Origin: Candidatus Nitrosotalea sp. TS
GTDB taxonomy: Archaea; Thermoproteota; Nitrososphaeria; Nitrososphaerales; Nitrosopumilaceae
DNA length: 64,000 bases
Assembly (NCBI RefSeq): GCF_011319465.1
Contig: NZ_RCMB01000009.1
Span: 91,225-155,224 of the forward strand
Direction: 5' to 3'
The notes beneath the pieces were generated by a model, which worked only from the letters and a program-made list of their open reading frames with translations, was not told where the DNA came from and ran no database searches. Positions 48,072-57,779 of the stretch are shown here, piece by piece; position 1 is the stretch's first letter; each line of letters starts with the position of its first letter. Position numbers and translations under genes: made by a program.

Positions 48072-49783
48072 CAGTATTTTCTCTCCACTGGCTTGTATTT
48101 AGTAATAGTGACAGGATGAGTCTTGATGACTGGCTCTTTTGTGTCATAGTAAACTAGAGTGTGAGCCAAAAAGTTCTTGTCGTCCCTGTCAGGATAATCA
48201 GTTCTTGCATGCGCCCCTCGAGATTCTTTTCTCCAAATTGCACCCATTAAAATTACTTCAGATACACGAAACATGGAATCAAGCTCCATCACATTTGTAA
48301 AGTTGGTATTGTACTCTTTAGCTTTGTCGTCTACATGTTTCCATGTTTTTTGTCTTAATGCTCTTACTAACTTGAGGCCCTCAACAAGATCAGTTTCATT
48401 TCTAAAAACATAAGACTTGTTATTCATTATCTCTGTTAATTCCTGCCTAACCTCGTATGGATTTACACTACCTGTACCCCGAAATATTCCATCATAGATC
48501 CTTTTTTCCTCAGTTGCAACCAAATGTAATGGAAATGGCGGAGAAGACTTTTCTTCCAAGATGTATTTAGCTGCAAGCTCGCCTGTGATTTTACCCCACA
48601 CGAGACATTCGGCAGTAGAGTTTGCACCCAATCTATTTGCACCATGAACACTGTTGCATGCAGCTTCACCTGCAGCCCATATACCTTGAATTTCAGTTGC
48701 ACCGTCAATGTTACTGTGAATACCACCCATCATGTAATGGCATACCGGCCTGACATCTACTGGTTCATTAGAAGGGTCTATTCCTGAGAATTTCAGCGAT
48801 ATCTCACGTATTGCAGGAAGTTTTCTTATAATCAATTCCTTTCCCAGATGCCTCAAGTCCAGTTTCAGGCAATCCACGCCAGTATCATGTTTGAAGCCTC
48901 GCCCTTCGTTAATTTCAGTAATCATTGCGCGTGATACAACATCCCTTGATGCAAGCTCTAGTTTGCTTGGGGCATATTTTTTCATAAAACGCTCGCCCTT
49001 GTTGTTAAGAAGATACCCTCCTTCTCCCCTGGCACCTTCAGTTATCAAGATTCCCGAAGGCAGTATGCCAGTAGGATGGAACTGAACAAACTCCATGTCC
49101 TTCAATGCCATTCCAGCCCTGTATGCCATGTCAAGACCATCTGGAGTCGAAGCTAGCGCGTAAGTTGAAAAGCTGTATACTCTTCCTGCTCCGCCAGTTG
49201 CAATTATCAATGCCTTTGCCTTGAATGTATAGAAAGTGCCATTTGACATCTCGATAGCAGTGAGGCCGCAAAATCTTTGGCCGTCATGGACTATCGATGT
49301 AACAAACCATTCGTTATAGAATTCAATGTTATCAAATTTTTGACATGTGTCATACAGAGTTTGCATCTCGTAAAATCCTACTTTGTCTTGAGCATATGTT
49401 GCCCTTGGAAAGCTATATCCTCCAAAGTTTCTCTGGCCAATCCTTCCGTCATCTCTTCTTGACCATGGCATTCCCCAATGTTCAAGTTGATAGACCTCAG
49501 ATGGCATCTCATTGACTAGTCTTTCAATTACATCTTGATCGCCAAGAAAATCGCTTCCCTTTACAGTATCATAAACATGTGACTCTATTGTATCTCCATC
49601 TTCAGGATATAGAACAGCTGCAGTACCACCTTCAGCAGAAACAGAATGCGAACGCATGACTTGTAGTTTTGAGATGACGGCAATTTTGATATGTGGAGCA
49701 ACTTTTGCTGCCTGAATCGCTGCCCTCAGTCCAGCAAGACCAGAACCTACGATCAGAAGATCACTGTCAATACTGTTAACCAT
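48071..49783 (-). CDS. sdhA: Succinate dehydrogenase flavoprotein subunit
   Basis: Catalytic subunit, FAD covalently bound. FAD Rossmann motif IVGSGLAGLRAAIQAAK; histidyl-FAD site MRSHSVSAEGGTAAVL; substrate site HGANRLGANSTAECLVWGK. 570 residues, standard. Oxidises succinate in the HP/HB cycle and links to quinone. Divergent from padR; its promoter has an ATATTTATG box. Confidence 0.96.
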   Translation of the reverse strand: MVNSIDSDLLIVGSGLAGLRAAIQAAKVAPHIKIAVISKLQVMRSHSVSAEGGTAAVLYPEDGDTIESHVYDTVKGSDFLGDQDVIERLVNEMPSEVYQLEHWGMPWSRRDDGRIGQRNFGGYSFPRATYAQDKVGFYEMQTLYDTCQKFDNIEFYNEWFVTSIVHDGQRFCGLTAIEMSNGTFYTFKAKALIIATGGAGRVYSFSTYALASTPDGLDMAYRAGMALKDMEFVQFHPTGILPSGILITEGARGEGGYLLNNKGERFMKKYAPSKLELASRDVVSRAMITEINEGRGFKHDTGVDCLKLDLRHLGKELIIRKLPAIREISLKFSGIDPSNEPVDVRPVCHYMMGGIHSNIDGATEIQGIWAAGEAACNSVHGANRLGANSTAECLVWGKITGELAAKYILEEKSSPPFPLHLVATEEKRIYDGIFRGTGSVNPYEVRQELTEIMNNKSYVFRNETDLVEGLKLVRALRQKTWKHVDDKAKEYNTNFTNVMELDSMFRVSEVILMGAIWRKESRGAHARTDYPDRDDKNFLAHTLVYYDTKEPVIKTHPVTITKYKPVERKY

Positions 49784-49852
49784 GATTCGACATCTTCCTT
49801 TTCACACTTCATAAATATGTCTTGTGAAGGACTGGAGCAGAATCATTAATAT

Positions 49853-49878
49853 ATATCGCTAGCGATATCACTAGTGAT
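49853..49878. promoter_or_regulatory. Two adjacent palindromic operator sites before padR
   Basis: ATATCGCTAGCGATAT (16 bases) is followed, overlapping by two, by ATCACTAGTGAT (12 bases). Both are perfect palindromes centred on CTAG with centres 12 bases apart. The first lies between the TATA box and the start, the second covers the start codon. Likely PadR autoregulatory sites. Confidence 0.7.
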
Positions 49879-50386
49879 GATTTCGGATTGGTTTCAAAGA
49901 GTAGGAAGTTCAATTCCTAGAGGATTTTCAAGATACTTCATCTTAGAGGCACTAAAGAAGAAACCAAGCACTGGAAAGGAGATAATAGATGCGGCAATTG
50001 CCCAAAGTGAAGGAAAATGGAAACCCTCTCCCGGACTGATATATCCTCTACTTGGGAGACTGCTAGATGAAGGTCTTGTAGAAGAGACAAAAGACGGCAA
50101 ATACCAGATAACCAAGAAAGGAAGAATAGTTTCAGATGACCTTGAGTCGCTGGATAAGATAGTCAAGAATCAACTTGATGTTATTTTTAGAATGGGCGAT
50201 GTTGGCAAATTCATAGCCATGGATCTGATAGAACGAATCAATACAATTGGAACCTCACTTAGTTCAAACATTTCATACATGACCAAGGATGAGACCCAGA
50301 AATACAGAAAGTTTCTAGAATCCGAGCTTCGAAAGATGGACTTGGCTGAAAAAAAATCACAGGGCAAGGAAATCAAGATCAATTAA
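49877..50386 (+). CDS. PadR-family transcriptional regulator
   Basis: Winged-helix DNA-binding protein. N-terminal domain: FSRYFILEALKKKPSTGKEI, then SPGLIYPLLGRLLDEGLVEE as the wing and recognition part. The C-terminal half is helical and would dimerise (NQLDVIFRMGDVGKFIAMDL). 169 residues. ATG at 49877 or GTG one codon before; the leaderless start fits a TTAATATATAT box. The signal sensed is unknown. Confidence 0.88.
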   Translation: MISDWFQRVGSSIPRGFSRYFILEALKKKPSTGKEIIDAAIAQSEGKWKPSPGLIYPLLGRLLDEGLVEETKDGKYQITKKGRIVSDDLESLDKIVKNQLDVIFRMGDVGKFIAMDLIERINTIGTSLSSNISYMTKDETQKYRKFLESELRKMDLAEKKSQGKEIKIN

Positions 50387-50419
50387 GCAATAAATAATTG
50401 TAAAACCGTATAGCGACAG

Positions 50420-51283
50420 TTGAAAAGTATTAGAAAACTAGTATACGACAAGTCAAAACCTCTTGTTTTTCCTGGCGTTTATGATGCGATTACGGCCAGA
50501 ATAGCCCAAAAAGCAGGGTTTGAGGCCATGTTTCAAACAGGATACGGAACTTCAGCCGCGTTGCTTGGGATGCCAGATTATGGTTTTATTGGATCCACAG
50601 AAACTATTGAAAATGCAAGACGTATTTGCAAATCGGTATCTGTCCCAGTGATAGTTGATGCTGATACAGGTTATGGAAACCCTTTGAGTGTATGGAAACT
50701 TGTTAACGAGTTAGAAGCAGTCGGAGCTGCTGGTATTTTCCTAGAAGATCAGAAATGGCCAAAGAGATGCGGGCACATGTCAGGGAAGGAAGTGATTGCC
50801 AAAGAAGAGTATAGCGAAAAACTCAGGGCTGCAGTAGATGCTAGAAAAAGCAATGACTTTGTCATAGTAGCAAGGACTGATGCTCGTGCAACTGAAGGCT
50901 TGGATGCTGCAATTGAGCGAGGCCTTTTGTACAAGGATATCGGAGCAGATGCAATATTCATAGAGGCTCCTAGATCAGTTGATGAAATGAGAAAGATAGG
51001 AAAATCGATAAAAGCACCATTGGTGGCCAACATGATAGAAGGCGGAGCTACACCAGTGCTTTCTTCAAGTGAGATACACAAGATGGGCTTCAATCTCATC
51101 CTTTACCCACTCTCCGTATTGTATGCCAATACATTTGCAACTATGCAAATTCTAAAAGAATTAAGGAAAAGTGGAACTACTAAGAAGCTAAAAGATAATC
51201 TTGTTAATTTTGATCAGTTCAATGAAATTGTAGAATTGTCTAAATTCAAGAAGATGGAAGACAAGTACGAAACAAAATCATAG
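50420..51283 (+). CDS. Isocitrate lyase/PEP mutase-family enzyme
   Basis: TIM-barrel C-C bond enzyme. DADTGYGNPLSV is the Mg-binding site and PKRCGHMSGKEV the catalytic loop with the key cysteine. 287 residues. The KxCGH pattern is shared by methylisocitrate lyases, isocitrate lyases and oxaloacetate decarboxylases; at this length a methylisocitrate lyase-like or decarboxylase activity is likely. TTG start. Follows padR by 33 bases, perhaps in the same operon. Confidence 0.8.
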   Translation: MKSIRKLVYDKSKPLVFPGVYDAITARIAQKAGFEAMFQTGYGTSAALLGMPDYGFIGSTETIENARRICKSVSVPVIVDADTGYGNPLSVWKLVNELEAVGAAGIFLEDQKWPKRCGHMSGKEVIAKEEYSEKLRAAVDARKSNDFVIVARTDARATEGLDAAIERGLLYKDIGADAIFIEAPRSVDEMRKIGKSIKAPLVANMIEGGATPVLSSSEIHKMGFNLILYPLSVLYANTFATMQILKELRKSGTTKKLKDNLVNFDQFNEIVELSKFKKMEDKYETKS

Positions 51284-51319
51284 AAAATAACAAAAAAGAA
51301 AGGTTTCAGTCAAGGTTTC

Positions 51320-51601
51320 CTAAGAGTTTCTTTTTACTTCTATTTCTATAGTAGAAACGTTCCTAGAGCGTCCATCTTGTGATTGAAGCTGTTCTGATCC
51401 AATCTTGATGTTTCCGATTGAGTAACCAGCATTTTCTGTCTTTCGTGCAATTATTTGTGCTACGTCAACTGCACGACCAATGCTTAGTCCTCTTGCCTTG
51501 ATAGATATCTTTGGTTGATTTGCCAACTGTATGAGCGAAGAAGTAACGTACGCCATCAGTGGCTTCTTGCCGATGTAGATAGTTTCTCTAGATTCGGACA
51601 T
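51320..51601 (-). CDS. albA: Alba, chromatin and RNA-binding protein
   Basis: Archaeal DNA/RNA-binding protein of 93 residues. YIGKKPLMAYVTSSLIQL at the start is the Alba signature, including the modifiable lysine; ISIKARGLSIGRAVDVAQII is the second strand-helix part. Convergent with the PEP mutase-family gene and divergent from the secreted-protein gene. Confidence 0.93.
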   Translation of the reverse strand: MSESRETIYIGKKPLMAYVTSSLIQLANQPKISIKARGLSIGRAVDVAQIIARKTENAGYSIGNIKIGSEQLQSQDGRSRNVSTIEIEVKRNS

Positions 51602-51654
51602 GCGGTCTCTGTCTCTTGGGATAATTTAAATCTAAGAATGCAAGAATTGCTACA

Positions 51655-52063
51655 ATGAAGTTTTTTCTCGCGTTATTTTTTGCTCTTGCAATAATTGGAA
51701 TTAATTCAGCATATGGATATGGTGAAGTTACCTGCATCTGATTTTAAAATAGTTAATTCTCTTGGGGAACAGATCAATTCTCCAGTAGTGGATCAACAAC
51801 TTAACTTGCAAACATCATTGAAAAATGTGAGTCAAAAAGAGGTAGACTGGGCATACATTGTTCAGGTAATCGATTCAAGCGGAGCTACATCAGATCTAAA
51901 TTATGCCACAGGTTCCCTTGTTGCCAATCAAACCCTTACTGCAGCTCTTTCTTGGACACCCCATACAAGCGGAACATACAAAATTGAGGTACTAATCTGG
52001 GATAATTTGCGCGACATAGATCCACTTGCACCAGTGTCAACATTTAACATGACTGTAACTTGA
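51655..52063 (+). CDS. Secreted beta-rich protein with signal peptide, frameshifted
   Basis: Begins MKFFLALFFALAIIGINSAY, a classical signal peptide. One extra G at about 51720 breaks it; repaired it continues YVKLPASDFKIVNSLGEQIN and runs to 52063 with a transglutaminase-like or Ig-like beta pattern (WAYIVQVIDSSGATSDLNYA, then PHTSGTYKIEVLIWDN). A TAATTTAAAT box lies 25 bases upstream. Similar extracellular domains are common in this phylum; the function is unknown. Confidence 0.65.
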
Positions 52064-52075
52064 TTTTTAAAAAAG

Positions 52076-52149
52076 TGGACCGGGTGGGATTTGAACCCAC
52101 GATCTCACCCATGCCAAGGGCGTATCCTACTAGGCTAGACGACCGGCCC
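52076..52149 (-). tRNA. tRNA-Pro (UGG)
   Basis: Acceptor GGGCCGG/CCGGTCC (one G-U), D arm CGTC/GGAT-type, anticodon stem CGCCC/GGGTG with loop CTTGGCA (anticodon TGG), T stem GTGGG/CCCAC around TTCAAAT, discriminator A. 74 nt, no intron. Confidence 0.92.
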
Positions 52150-52280
52150 GATTTTAATCAGAGTAGGAATCTGATTTGCATTAACTTTTTTTGTGAGGTT
52201 ATTAACGTTTAGCGTGACCCAAAAATTAGCTTGACCAAAATAGCATAAGATATTTAACTATCAAGAATGGAATTCTTCGC

Positions 52281-53123
52281 GTGGTAGTAGAAAGTAAAGC
52301 GATAATTTCCTACATTCAAATTCAAAAAGAAGATTTGGCGGTTTTCCGATTCAAACCAAAAGAAGGAGAAACCCTGCCTCAATACAAGCCAGGCCAATTT
52401 TTAACTCTAGGTGCACATGTACAATCAGAGAACAAGGTTATCAGAAGAGCTTATTCAATTGCCTCAAATCCAGAAAACAGAAAATACATCGAGTTATACA
52501 TAAGATGGGTCAGAAAGCCACTTCCGGGTCGTCTTACAACAGTTTTGTTTAGCGCAAAAGAAGGAGATGAAATTACTTGGATAAAGCCTACCGGGGCCTT
52601 TACCATTGAAGAAAAAAAACCAAATGGTGAACCAGATGACAGAAGAATCGTTTGCTTAGGAGGCGGTACTGGTTTGGCACCATTTGTCAGCTATGCACGT
52701 CATCTTCACGATACAGGAAGCAAGAGAGAGATAGTTGTTTTGCATGGGGCAAGCTATGTAGATGAGCTTGGCTACAGAGAGGAACTCACCCAACTTGAAG
52801 AAGAAAGTCTAGACAGAGGCAAAGACAAGTGGAGCTTTAGATATAGATCAACTATCAGTAGACCTGATGAATGGTTCAACAGAACTTGGAACGGACAAAA
52901 AGGAAGAGTAGAGACTTTCTTGCAGTCAAAAAATGAAGAAATGTCACCACTTGAGAAACTAGTCGGAGAGAAAATTACCAAGGATAATACAGTGTTTTTC
53001 ATTTGTGGTTGGCAGGGAACCATAGACGGATGTCTTGATGTGTTGACTCCGAAAGGATTTGTAACTGAGAGAAGCAAGAGACCTGACAAAAGCTTTGAGA
53101 TAAAATACGAGTCCTACGGATAA
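52281..53123 (+). CDS. Ferredoxin-NADP reductase-like flavoprotein
   Basis: FAD/NAD(P)-binding oxidoreductase. FAD motif IRRAYSIASNPE (RxYS), nicotinamide region CLGGGTGLAPFVSYARHL, and the C-terminal FFICGWQGTIDGCLDVL. 280 residues. GTG start. In autotrophic archaea such enzymes pass electrons between ferredoxin and NADP; direction here is inferred. Confidence 0.86.
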   Translation: MVVESKAIISYIQIQKEDLAVFRFKPKEGETLPQYKPGQFLTLGAHVQSENKVIRRAYSIASNPENRKYIELYIRWVRKPLPGRLTTVLFSAKEGDEITWIKPTGAFTIEEKKPNGEPDDRRIVCLGGGTGLAPFVSYARHLHDTGSKREIVVLHGASYVDELGYREELTQLEEESLDRGKDKWSFRYRSTISRPDEWFNRTWNGQKGRVETFLQSKNEEMSPLEKLVGEKITKDNTVFFICGWQGTIDGCLDVLTPKGFVTERSKRPDKSFEIKYESYG

Positions 53124-53172
53124 GTCAAATTTCATTTGAAAAGATAATATTCTATCATTCTGGCGAGACTAC

Positions 53173-53246
53173 GGGGACGTAGGTTAGCTTGGCAGACTGC
53201 CAGCCTCGGGCGCTGGATGTCGTGGGTTCAAGTCCCATCGTCCCCA
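53173..53246 (+). tRNA. tRNA-Pro (CGG)
   Basis: Acceptor GGGGACG/CGTCCCC, anticodon stem CCAGC/GCTGG with loop CTCGGGC (anticodon CGG), T stem GTGGG/CCCAT-type around TTCAAGT, discriminator A. 74 nt, no intron. Second proline tRNA in this stretch. Confidence 0.93.
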
Positions 53247-53319
53247 TTTTCTACAAATTGGGATGTTTTGATCAAATTCGATCAAGGATTGAAATATACC
53301 AGACAAATATAGAAAACAA

Positions 53320-53917
53320 TTGACTATAGCAATTTACCTTGCTCATCTGAATCCTGTTACCAAAGCCCACGTTGAAATCATCAACGAGTTAAAAAATGAC
53401 AACGAGGTAAGGGTTCTTCCAGTAATATTCAAAACTGGATGGCAGTGAAATCAACAGCAAGAGCTTTCCATTTAGCTATGAATTGAGAAAAAAGATGCTC
53501 GAATCAGTGTTTGGAGATTCCATATCCATAGTATCAAACTACACATTTTATTCACCATTTTCAAAATACATGCCACCATTGATTTCACCTTATTCGTGGA
53601 ATATCAAAAAGCAAATTTTGGATGAAATTAAAACAGATTACTTTACCTACACTGGAGACAAGGCAGAAGCCTTTGTACTAAGGCTTTATGGATTGAATCC
53701 AAAGGTCGGTCAAAGAAAAGAAACGTCGGCTTCATTTGTAAAACAAAAAATGTTTGAATCTGCAATGGGAAAAGATACAGATTGGGAACAGTATGTGGAA
53801 CCTGAAATTGTAAAGATCATACATGAAAATTGGGATGTTGTAAAGAAATTCGCAAACGCGCCTGACCAGACGTATAGAGTACTTGGCATGAAATTTCCAA
53901 GTACAGGGTTTTGGTAG
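53320..53917 (+). CDS. Nucleotidyltransferase-superfamily protein (HIGH-type fold), frameshifted
   Basis: The start MTIAIYLAHLNPVTKAHVEI has the H-x-N-P-x-T-x-x-H pattern of the cytidylyl/adenylyltransferase superfamily, and KETSASFVKQKMF resembles the SxxxIR motif near the end. One extra A at about 53433 (in AAAA) separates the halves; repaired, it continues FKLDGSEINSKSFPFSYELR. About 198 residues. NMN adenylyltransferase is one possibility; substrate not determined. TTG start. Confidence 0.6.
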
Positions 53918-53952
53918 AAATAAATTAATTATAGGCAGAATTGGTTTTGTGT

Positions 53953-54870
53953 ATGAAAACTTTTGTTCCCAAGTTTGTTTGGTTTGATGGGAAATTTGTA
54001 AAGGATGATGAAGCAAGAGTTTCGGTGATGACTCATGCCATCCATTATGGAACTTCTGTCTTTGAAGGATTACGTGGTTATTGGAACTCAAAAAATCTCT
54101 ATATTTTCAGATTACAGGATCATATCAAAAGATTTAGGAATTCAGGAAAGGTATATTCCATTTCGCTAAGATTTACAGACAAACAAATAGCTGATGCAAT
54201 AATAGGTCTCTGCAAGAAAAACAACGTAAGAGAATCGTGTTACATACGACCATTTTATTTTGTAGGACAATACGGGATAAATCTTCATGTGACAGAAAAA
54301 AGCCCAACTCATGCTGCAGTTGTGATGTTTCCCTTCGGAGATCTATTCAACAAGAACGGGATTAAAGCAGGTATTTCATCATGGAGAAGAATTCACGATA
54401 TTTCTACGCCTCCCCTTGCAAAGATGGGCGGCAATTATTTGAATTCAATATTGGCAACCCAAGGAGTGTAAGAGAAATGGATATGATGAGGCAATCCTAC
54501 TGGATCATCTTGGAAATATCAGCGAAGCCCCTGGCGAGAACATATTCATCATAAGAGATGAGAAATTGCTGACGCCATCCTCCAGTTCTTCAGCACTAGA
54601 AGGGATTACAAAAGACTCTGTGATTAAAATAGCAAGAGACTTGGTTACGAAACAGTAGAACGTGACATTCCAAGAACAGAGATTTATTTTGCCGATGAGG
54701 TATTTTTGACTGGTACAGCAGCTGAGATAACTCCTATTGTTTCAGTCGATGGCAAGAGCGTAGGAAATGGCAAAGCTGGAAAACTAACACAGAAAATACA
54801 GAGCACGTATTCAGAAATAGTAATGGGAAGAAACAAAAAGCATTACAGTTGGATAACACCGGTGTATTAA
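53953..54870 (+). CDS. ilvE: Branched-chain amino acid aminotransferase, two frameshifts
   Basis: PLP enzyme for leucine, isoleucine and valine. [18 protein letters not shown] and [16 protein letters not shown] are IlvE features; the PLP lysine is in [15 protein letters not shown]. Frame breaks at about 54464 (extra G; repaired [17 protein letters not shown]) and about 54645 (missing G; repaired [16 protein letters not shown]). Restored, it ends ITPVY. ATG at 53953 chosen. Confidence 0.88.
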
Positions 54871-54871
54871 A

Positions 54872-55807
54872 ATGAAAATTGTACAAATTGGTGTTGGAGG
54901 CTTTGGCAAGAATCATACAAGAATTCTTTCCCAACTAGGAGTTCTTTCAGCAGTATGTGATGCAGATTCATCAAAAGCCAAGGAATTTGGAACAAAATAT
55001 TCAGTTAATCATTATTCAAGCGTTGATTCTCTTTTAGGATCAGAACAATTTGATGCCGCCTTTGTTTGCACTCCCACCTCAACTCATTTTGAAATTGCCA
55101 AGACGTTACTACAAAAGAAGAAAAATGTATTTGTGGAAAAACCCATGACATACCTCTCACGTGAGGGCGAAGAACTGCTAGAGTTGGCAAAGAAGAACAA
55201 GGCAACCCTGACATCAGGATACATTGAGAGATTCAATCCCGCAGTATCTCTTGTAAAGGAATACGTCAAGACAAAAAAATATGGCGAACTAATCATGCTT
55301 GAATTTCATCGAGAAAATAGAATGCCTCCACACATCAAAGATGTCGGGATAATTTATGACACTTCAGTTCATGACATAGATACAGCCATGTGGCTTTTTG
55401 ATGATGTTCCAGAAGTAGTTTTTGCAAGATCCGGCAGGATAAGACATGAACACGAAGACTTTGCCACAATAATGCTAGGATTTAGAGAAAATAAAGTGGC
55501 CATCATTTCATCAAACTGGATAACTCCAATCAGAGTTAGAAAATTCAATGCTGTTTGTGGCGATGCGATAATTTCCTCGGATTTTATCACGCAAGAAGTA
55601 AAGATAGAAACCAACATAGGTGCTGAGATTCCACGTAAAGATGTAGAAGAGCCGCTTCTTTTGGAAATTAAAAATTTTATCGCCGCATCAGAGGGCAAAG
55701 AAAACATAAGGGTAAGGCCAGAAGACGCATTAAATACAACAAAAATAGCTGAGGCAGCACTTTTATCTAGTCAGAAAGGAACTCCAATTTATCTAGATCT
55801 CAAATGA
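54872..55807 (+). CDS. Gfo/Idh/MocA-family sugar dehydrogenase
   Basis: NAD-dependent oxidoreductase on a sugar or nucleotide-sugar. Rossmann motif QIGVGGFGKNHTRIL and the family EKPMTY (FVEKPMTY) with the later HDIDTAMWLF. 311 residues. It begins two bases after ilvE, overlaps the next gene by four bases, and precedes an acetyltransferase; similar sets (WlbA/WlbB-like) make diacetamido-sugars. Substrate inferred. Confidence 0.82.
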   Translation: MKIVQIGVGGFGKNHTRILSQLGVLSAVCDADSSKAKEFGTKYSVNHYSSVDSLLGSEQFDAAFVCTPTSTHFEIAKTLLQKKKNVFVEKPMTYLSREGEELLELAKKNKATLTSGYIERFNPAVSLVKEYVKTKKYGELIMLEFHRENRMPPHIKDVGIIYDTSVHDIDTAMWLFDDVPEVVFARSGRIRHEHEDFATIMLGFRENKVAIISSNWITPIRVRKFNAVCGDAIISSDFITQEVKIETNIGAEIPRKDVEEPLLLEIKNFIAASEGKENIRVRPEDALNTTKIAEAALLSSQKGTPIYLDLK

Positions 55808-56073
55808 ACAAGAAAATGATGGAAATTCTCGCATGTCCAATAGACAAACATTTCCCACTGGACATTTTTGAGGTTTTATCAAAAGAAGATGTTATTTCAG
55901 AAGGTGCAATATTTTGTTCCAAGTGTTCTCGATTTTATCCCATAATAGATGAGATTCCAATCATGCTACCAGATGAGCTAAGGGACAAAAATCAAGAGAT
56001 GGAATTCTTGAAAAAGTACAAAGACAAACTACCTGAAAAGATTGTCAGCAAGGGCACTCCTTGGCATTTGTGA
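55804..56073 (+). CDS. Trm112-like zinc-binding protein (UPF0434 type)
   Basis: 89 residues with a zinc site formed by ACPIDKHFP and FCSKCSRFYPIID. Trm112 proteins activate methyltransferases; stand-alone relatives sit beside sugar-nucleotide genes. Here it overlaps the dehydrogenase stop by four bases and lies before the acetyltransferase, so a link to sugar modification is more likely than to tRNA methylation. Inference. Confidence 0.7.
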   Translation: MNKKMMEILACPIDKHFPLDIFEVLSKEDVISEGAIFCSKCSRFYPIIDEIPIMLPDELRDKNQEMEFLKKYKDKLPEKIVSKGTPWHL

Positions 56074-56079
56074 TGAAAA

Positions 56080-56556
56080 ATGGTTACAAATTTTGTGTCA
56101 GAGAAAGCAAAATTGGGCAAGAATGTGAAAATATGGCATTTTGCATATGTTGGTGACAACGCAGAGATTGGAGATAACGTAAAGATTGGCTCTCTTGCTC
56201 ATGTGGATTATAATGTAAAGATTGGGGACAATACCATGATAGAAGGCATGGTATACATTCCTCCTCTTTCCAGAATAGGAAAAAATGTATTCATAGGACC
56301 TGCTGCTGCTCTGACAAACGACCCATATCCAGCAAGCAAGAAAATGATTGGAGTCACCATAGAAGACGGTGCAGTGATAGGCTCAAGGGCGGTCATCAAG
56401 GCTGGTGTAACAATTGGAAAAAATAGCGTGGTGGCAATGGGAGCAGTAGTTATCAAAGACGTGCCTGCAAATACTGTAGTTGTCGGAGTTCCGGCCAAAA
56501 TCAAGTATTCTCGTGAAGAATACGACAAAAAGAAGAAAGGCTGGGAAGATAGCTAA
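56080..56556 (+). CDS. Left-handed beta-helix acyl/acetyltransferase
   Basis: Hexapeptide-repeat enzyme: repeated I/V-G-D-N-V/T patterns such as GDNAEIGDNVKIG and GAVIGSRAVIKAGVTIGKNS, ending with the family VPANTVVVGVPAKI. 158 residues. Would acetylate a sugar nucleotide, with the upstream dehydrogenase supplying the amino sugar. Convergent overlap with the small membrane gene by four bases. Confidence 0.85.
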   Translation: MVTNFVSEKAKLGKNVKIWHFAYVGDNAEIGDNVKIGSLAHVDYNVKIGDNTMIEGMVYIPPLSRIGKNVFIGPAAALTNDPYPASKKMIGVTIEDGAVIGSRAVIKAGVTIGKNSVVAMGAVVIKDVPANTVVVGVPAKIKYSREEYDKKKKGWEDS

Positions 56557-56786
56557 CTTCTAATTTGCTTGTGAAATATCCAGTTCTTTATCTTTGACAT
56601 GATGAATATCCAGAGTACTACAAGAAAGACAGCAATCACTGCCTTTATGCCTGAATCTAAAAATTCATCGCTATACTTTCCAAAACCGTGTATTGTTATT
56701 GGTGCAATTGTTATCACAAGTAACCCCCCTCCTGCCAAAATCATCACCCACATTATGAAGATGTAGTAAAAGATCTGTCCTTTCAT
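56553..56786 (-). CDS. Small two-helix membrane protein
   Basis: 77 residues, two hydrophobic segments (IFYYIFIMWVMILAGG and VIAVFLVVLWIFIMSKIK). The start overlaps the stop of the GlcNAc-1-P transferase gene by four bases, so it is translated with it. No known family. Confidence 0.55.
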   Translation of the reverse strand: MKGQIFYYIFIMWVMILAGGGLLVITIAPITIHGFGKYSDEFLDSGIKAVIAVFLVVLWIFIMSKIKNWIFHKQIRS

Positions 56787-57779
56787 ATCTTGATACCTGT
56801 CATAAATGCCGTAATAATTGCAAGTGCAGCAGAAAATAGTGCCAACTTGAAAATTGCAAATCCCACTTCTTTTTCTGTCATAGGTCCATTGGCTACAATC
56901 AAACGTACCAATGTCACTGGAGCATCTTTATGTTCAGTAGCTTTCAATTTGAAATCTTCTGTGTGTTCAACAGGACTTGATTTTAGTTGTCGGTGTTCAA
57001 CTATTCTTTTTACGCTTGACAGAAATAGAAATGAGTTTATCACTGCTGGCAACAAAGCAACTGCGGCAATTATTTCCACATGACCCACTATGGCAATTGC
57101 CCCATACATTGCACCTAAGGTGAGTGCTCCAGGAATCTCCAGGAAATATTTTGCTGGGAAATTTGTGATATTTGTAAAAAGCCAGAGATACAAAACCTAA
57201 AGGCAAACTTGCAATAGCTATGTCATAATGATGAACAATAAACAGACATATTGTTAGTGCAAAACTTGCAATTGTCATAAATCCGCTTGCAACACCATTT
57301 AGTACATCAATGGAATTTACCGTATTTCCAGTAATTGGAATCATGATGATTATCAAGGCCAGATACAATTCAGGAATGTTCACAGAACCAAATAGTGGAA
57401 AGTCCAAATGCGAGCCATGCGCCCCTAACAAAATGATTGGAATTGCAGTAGCAGCAAGAGCAAGAGGCTTGAACCACCCACCCAATACCTTCCTGTCATC
57501 TGCCAGACCTACAAAAAATGCTAGGAGAGTAGTGAGAATTATTGCCAGCACTTCTATTGAAGAAAAGAATGCATAAAGGGCAATTTCTGATGCCAAGATT
57601 CCTGCAAGAATGGACGGACCTCCAGGCCTTGCCACCATTGCACCCCCAATCCTATTGTAATCTTTGACTACAAGTTTTCTTTTTTCAAGAGTTTTGATAA
57701 GGGTTGGAGTAATGGCGTAAACTGTGATAAATGCTATTGCTGAGATTACTATGGCCGCTATTGTCCTGTCAAGCATCAT
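56783..57779 (-). CDS. Polyprenyl-phosphate GlcNAc-1-P transferase (GPT/AglH-like), frameshifted
   Basis: First step of N-glycan assembly: transfers HexNAc-1-P to a polyprenyl phosphate. It has about ten helices with the catalytic loop FVGLADDRKVLGG and NTVNSIDVLNGVASG. The frame breaks at about 57135 (extra C; repaired KIFPGDSGALTLGAM), after which it continues to the C-terminus, with a charged tail after VKRIVEHRQLKSSP. Start overlaps the Hel308 stop (ATGA). Confidence 0.8.
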
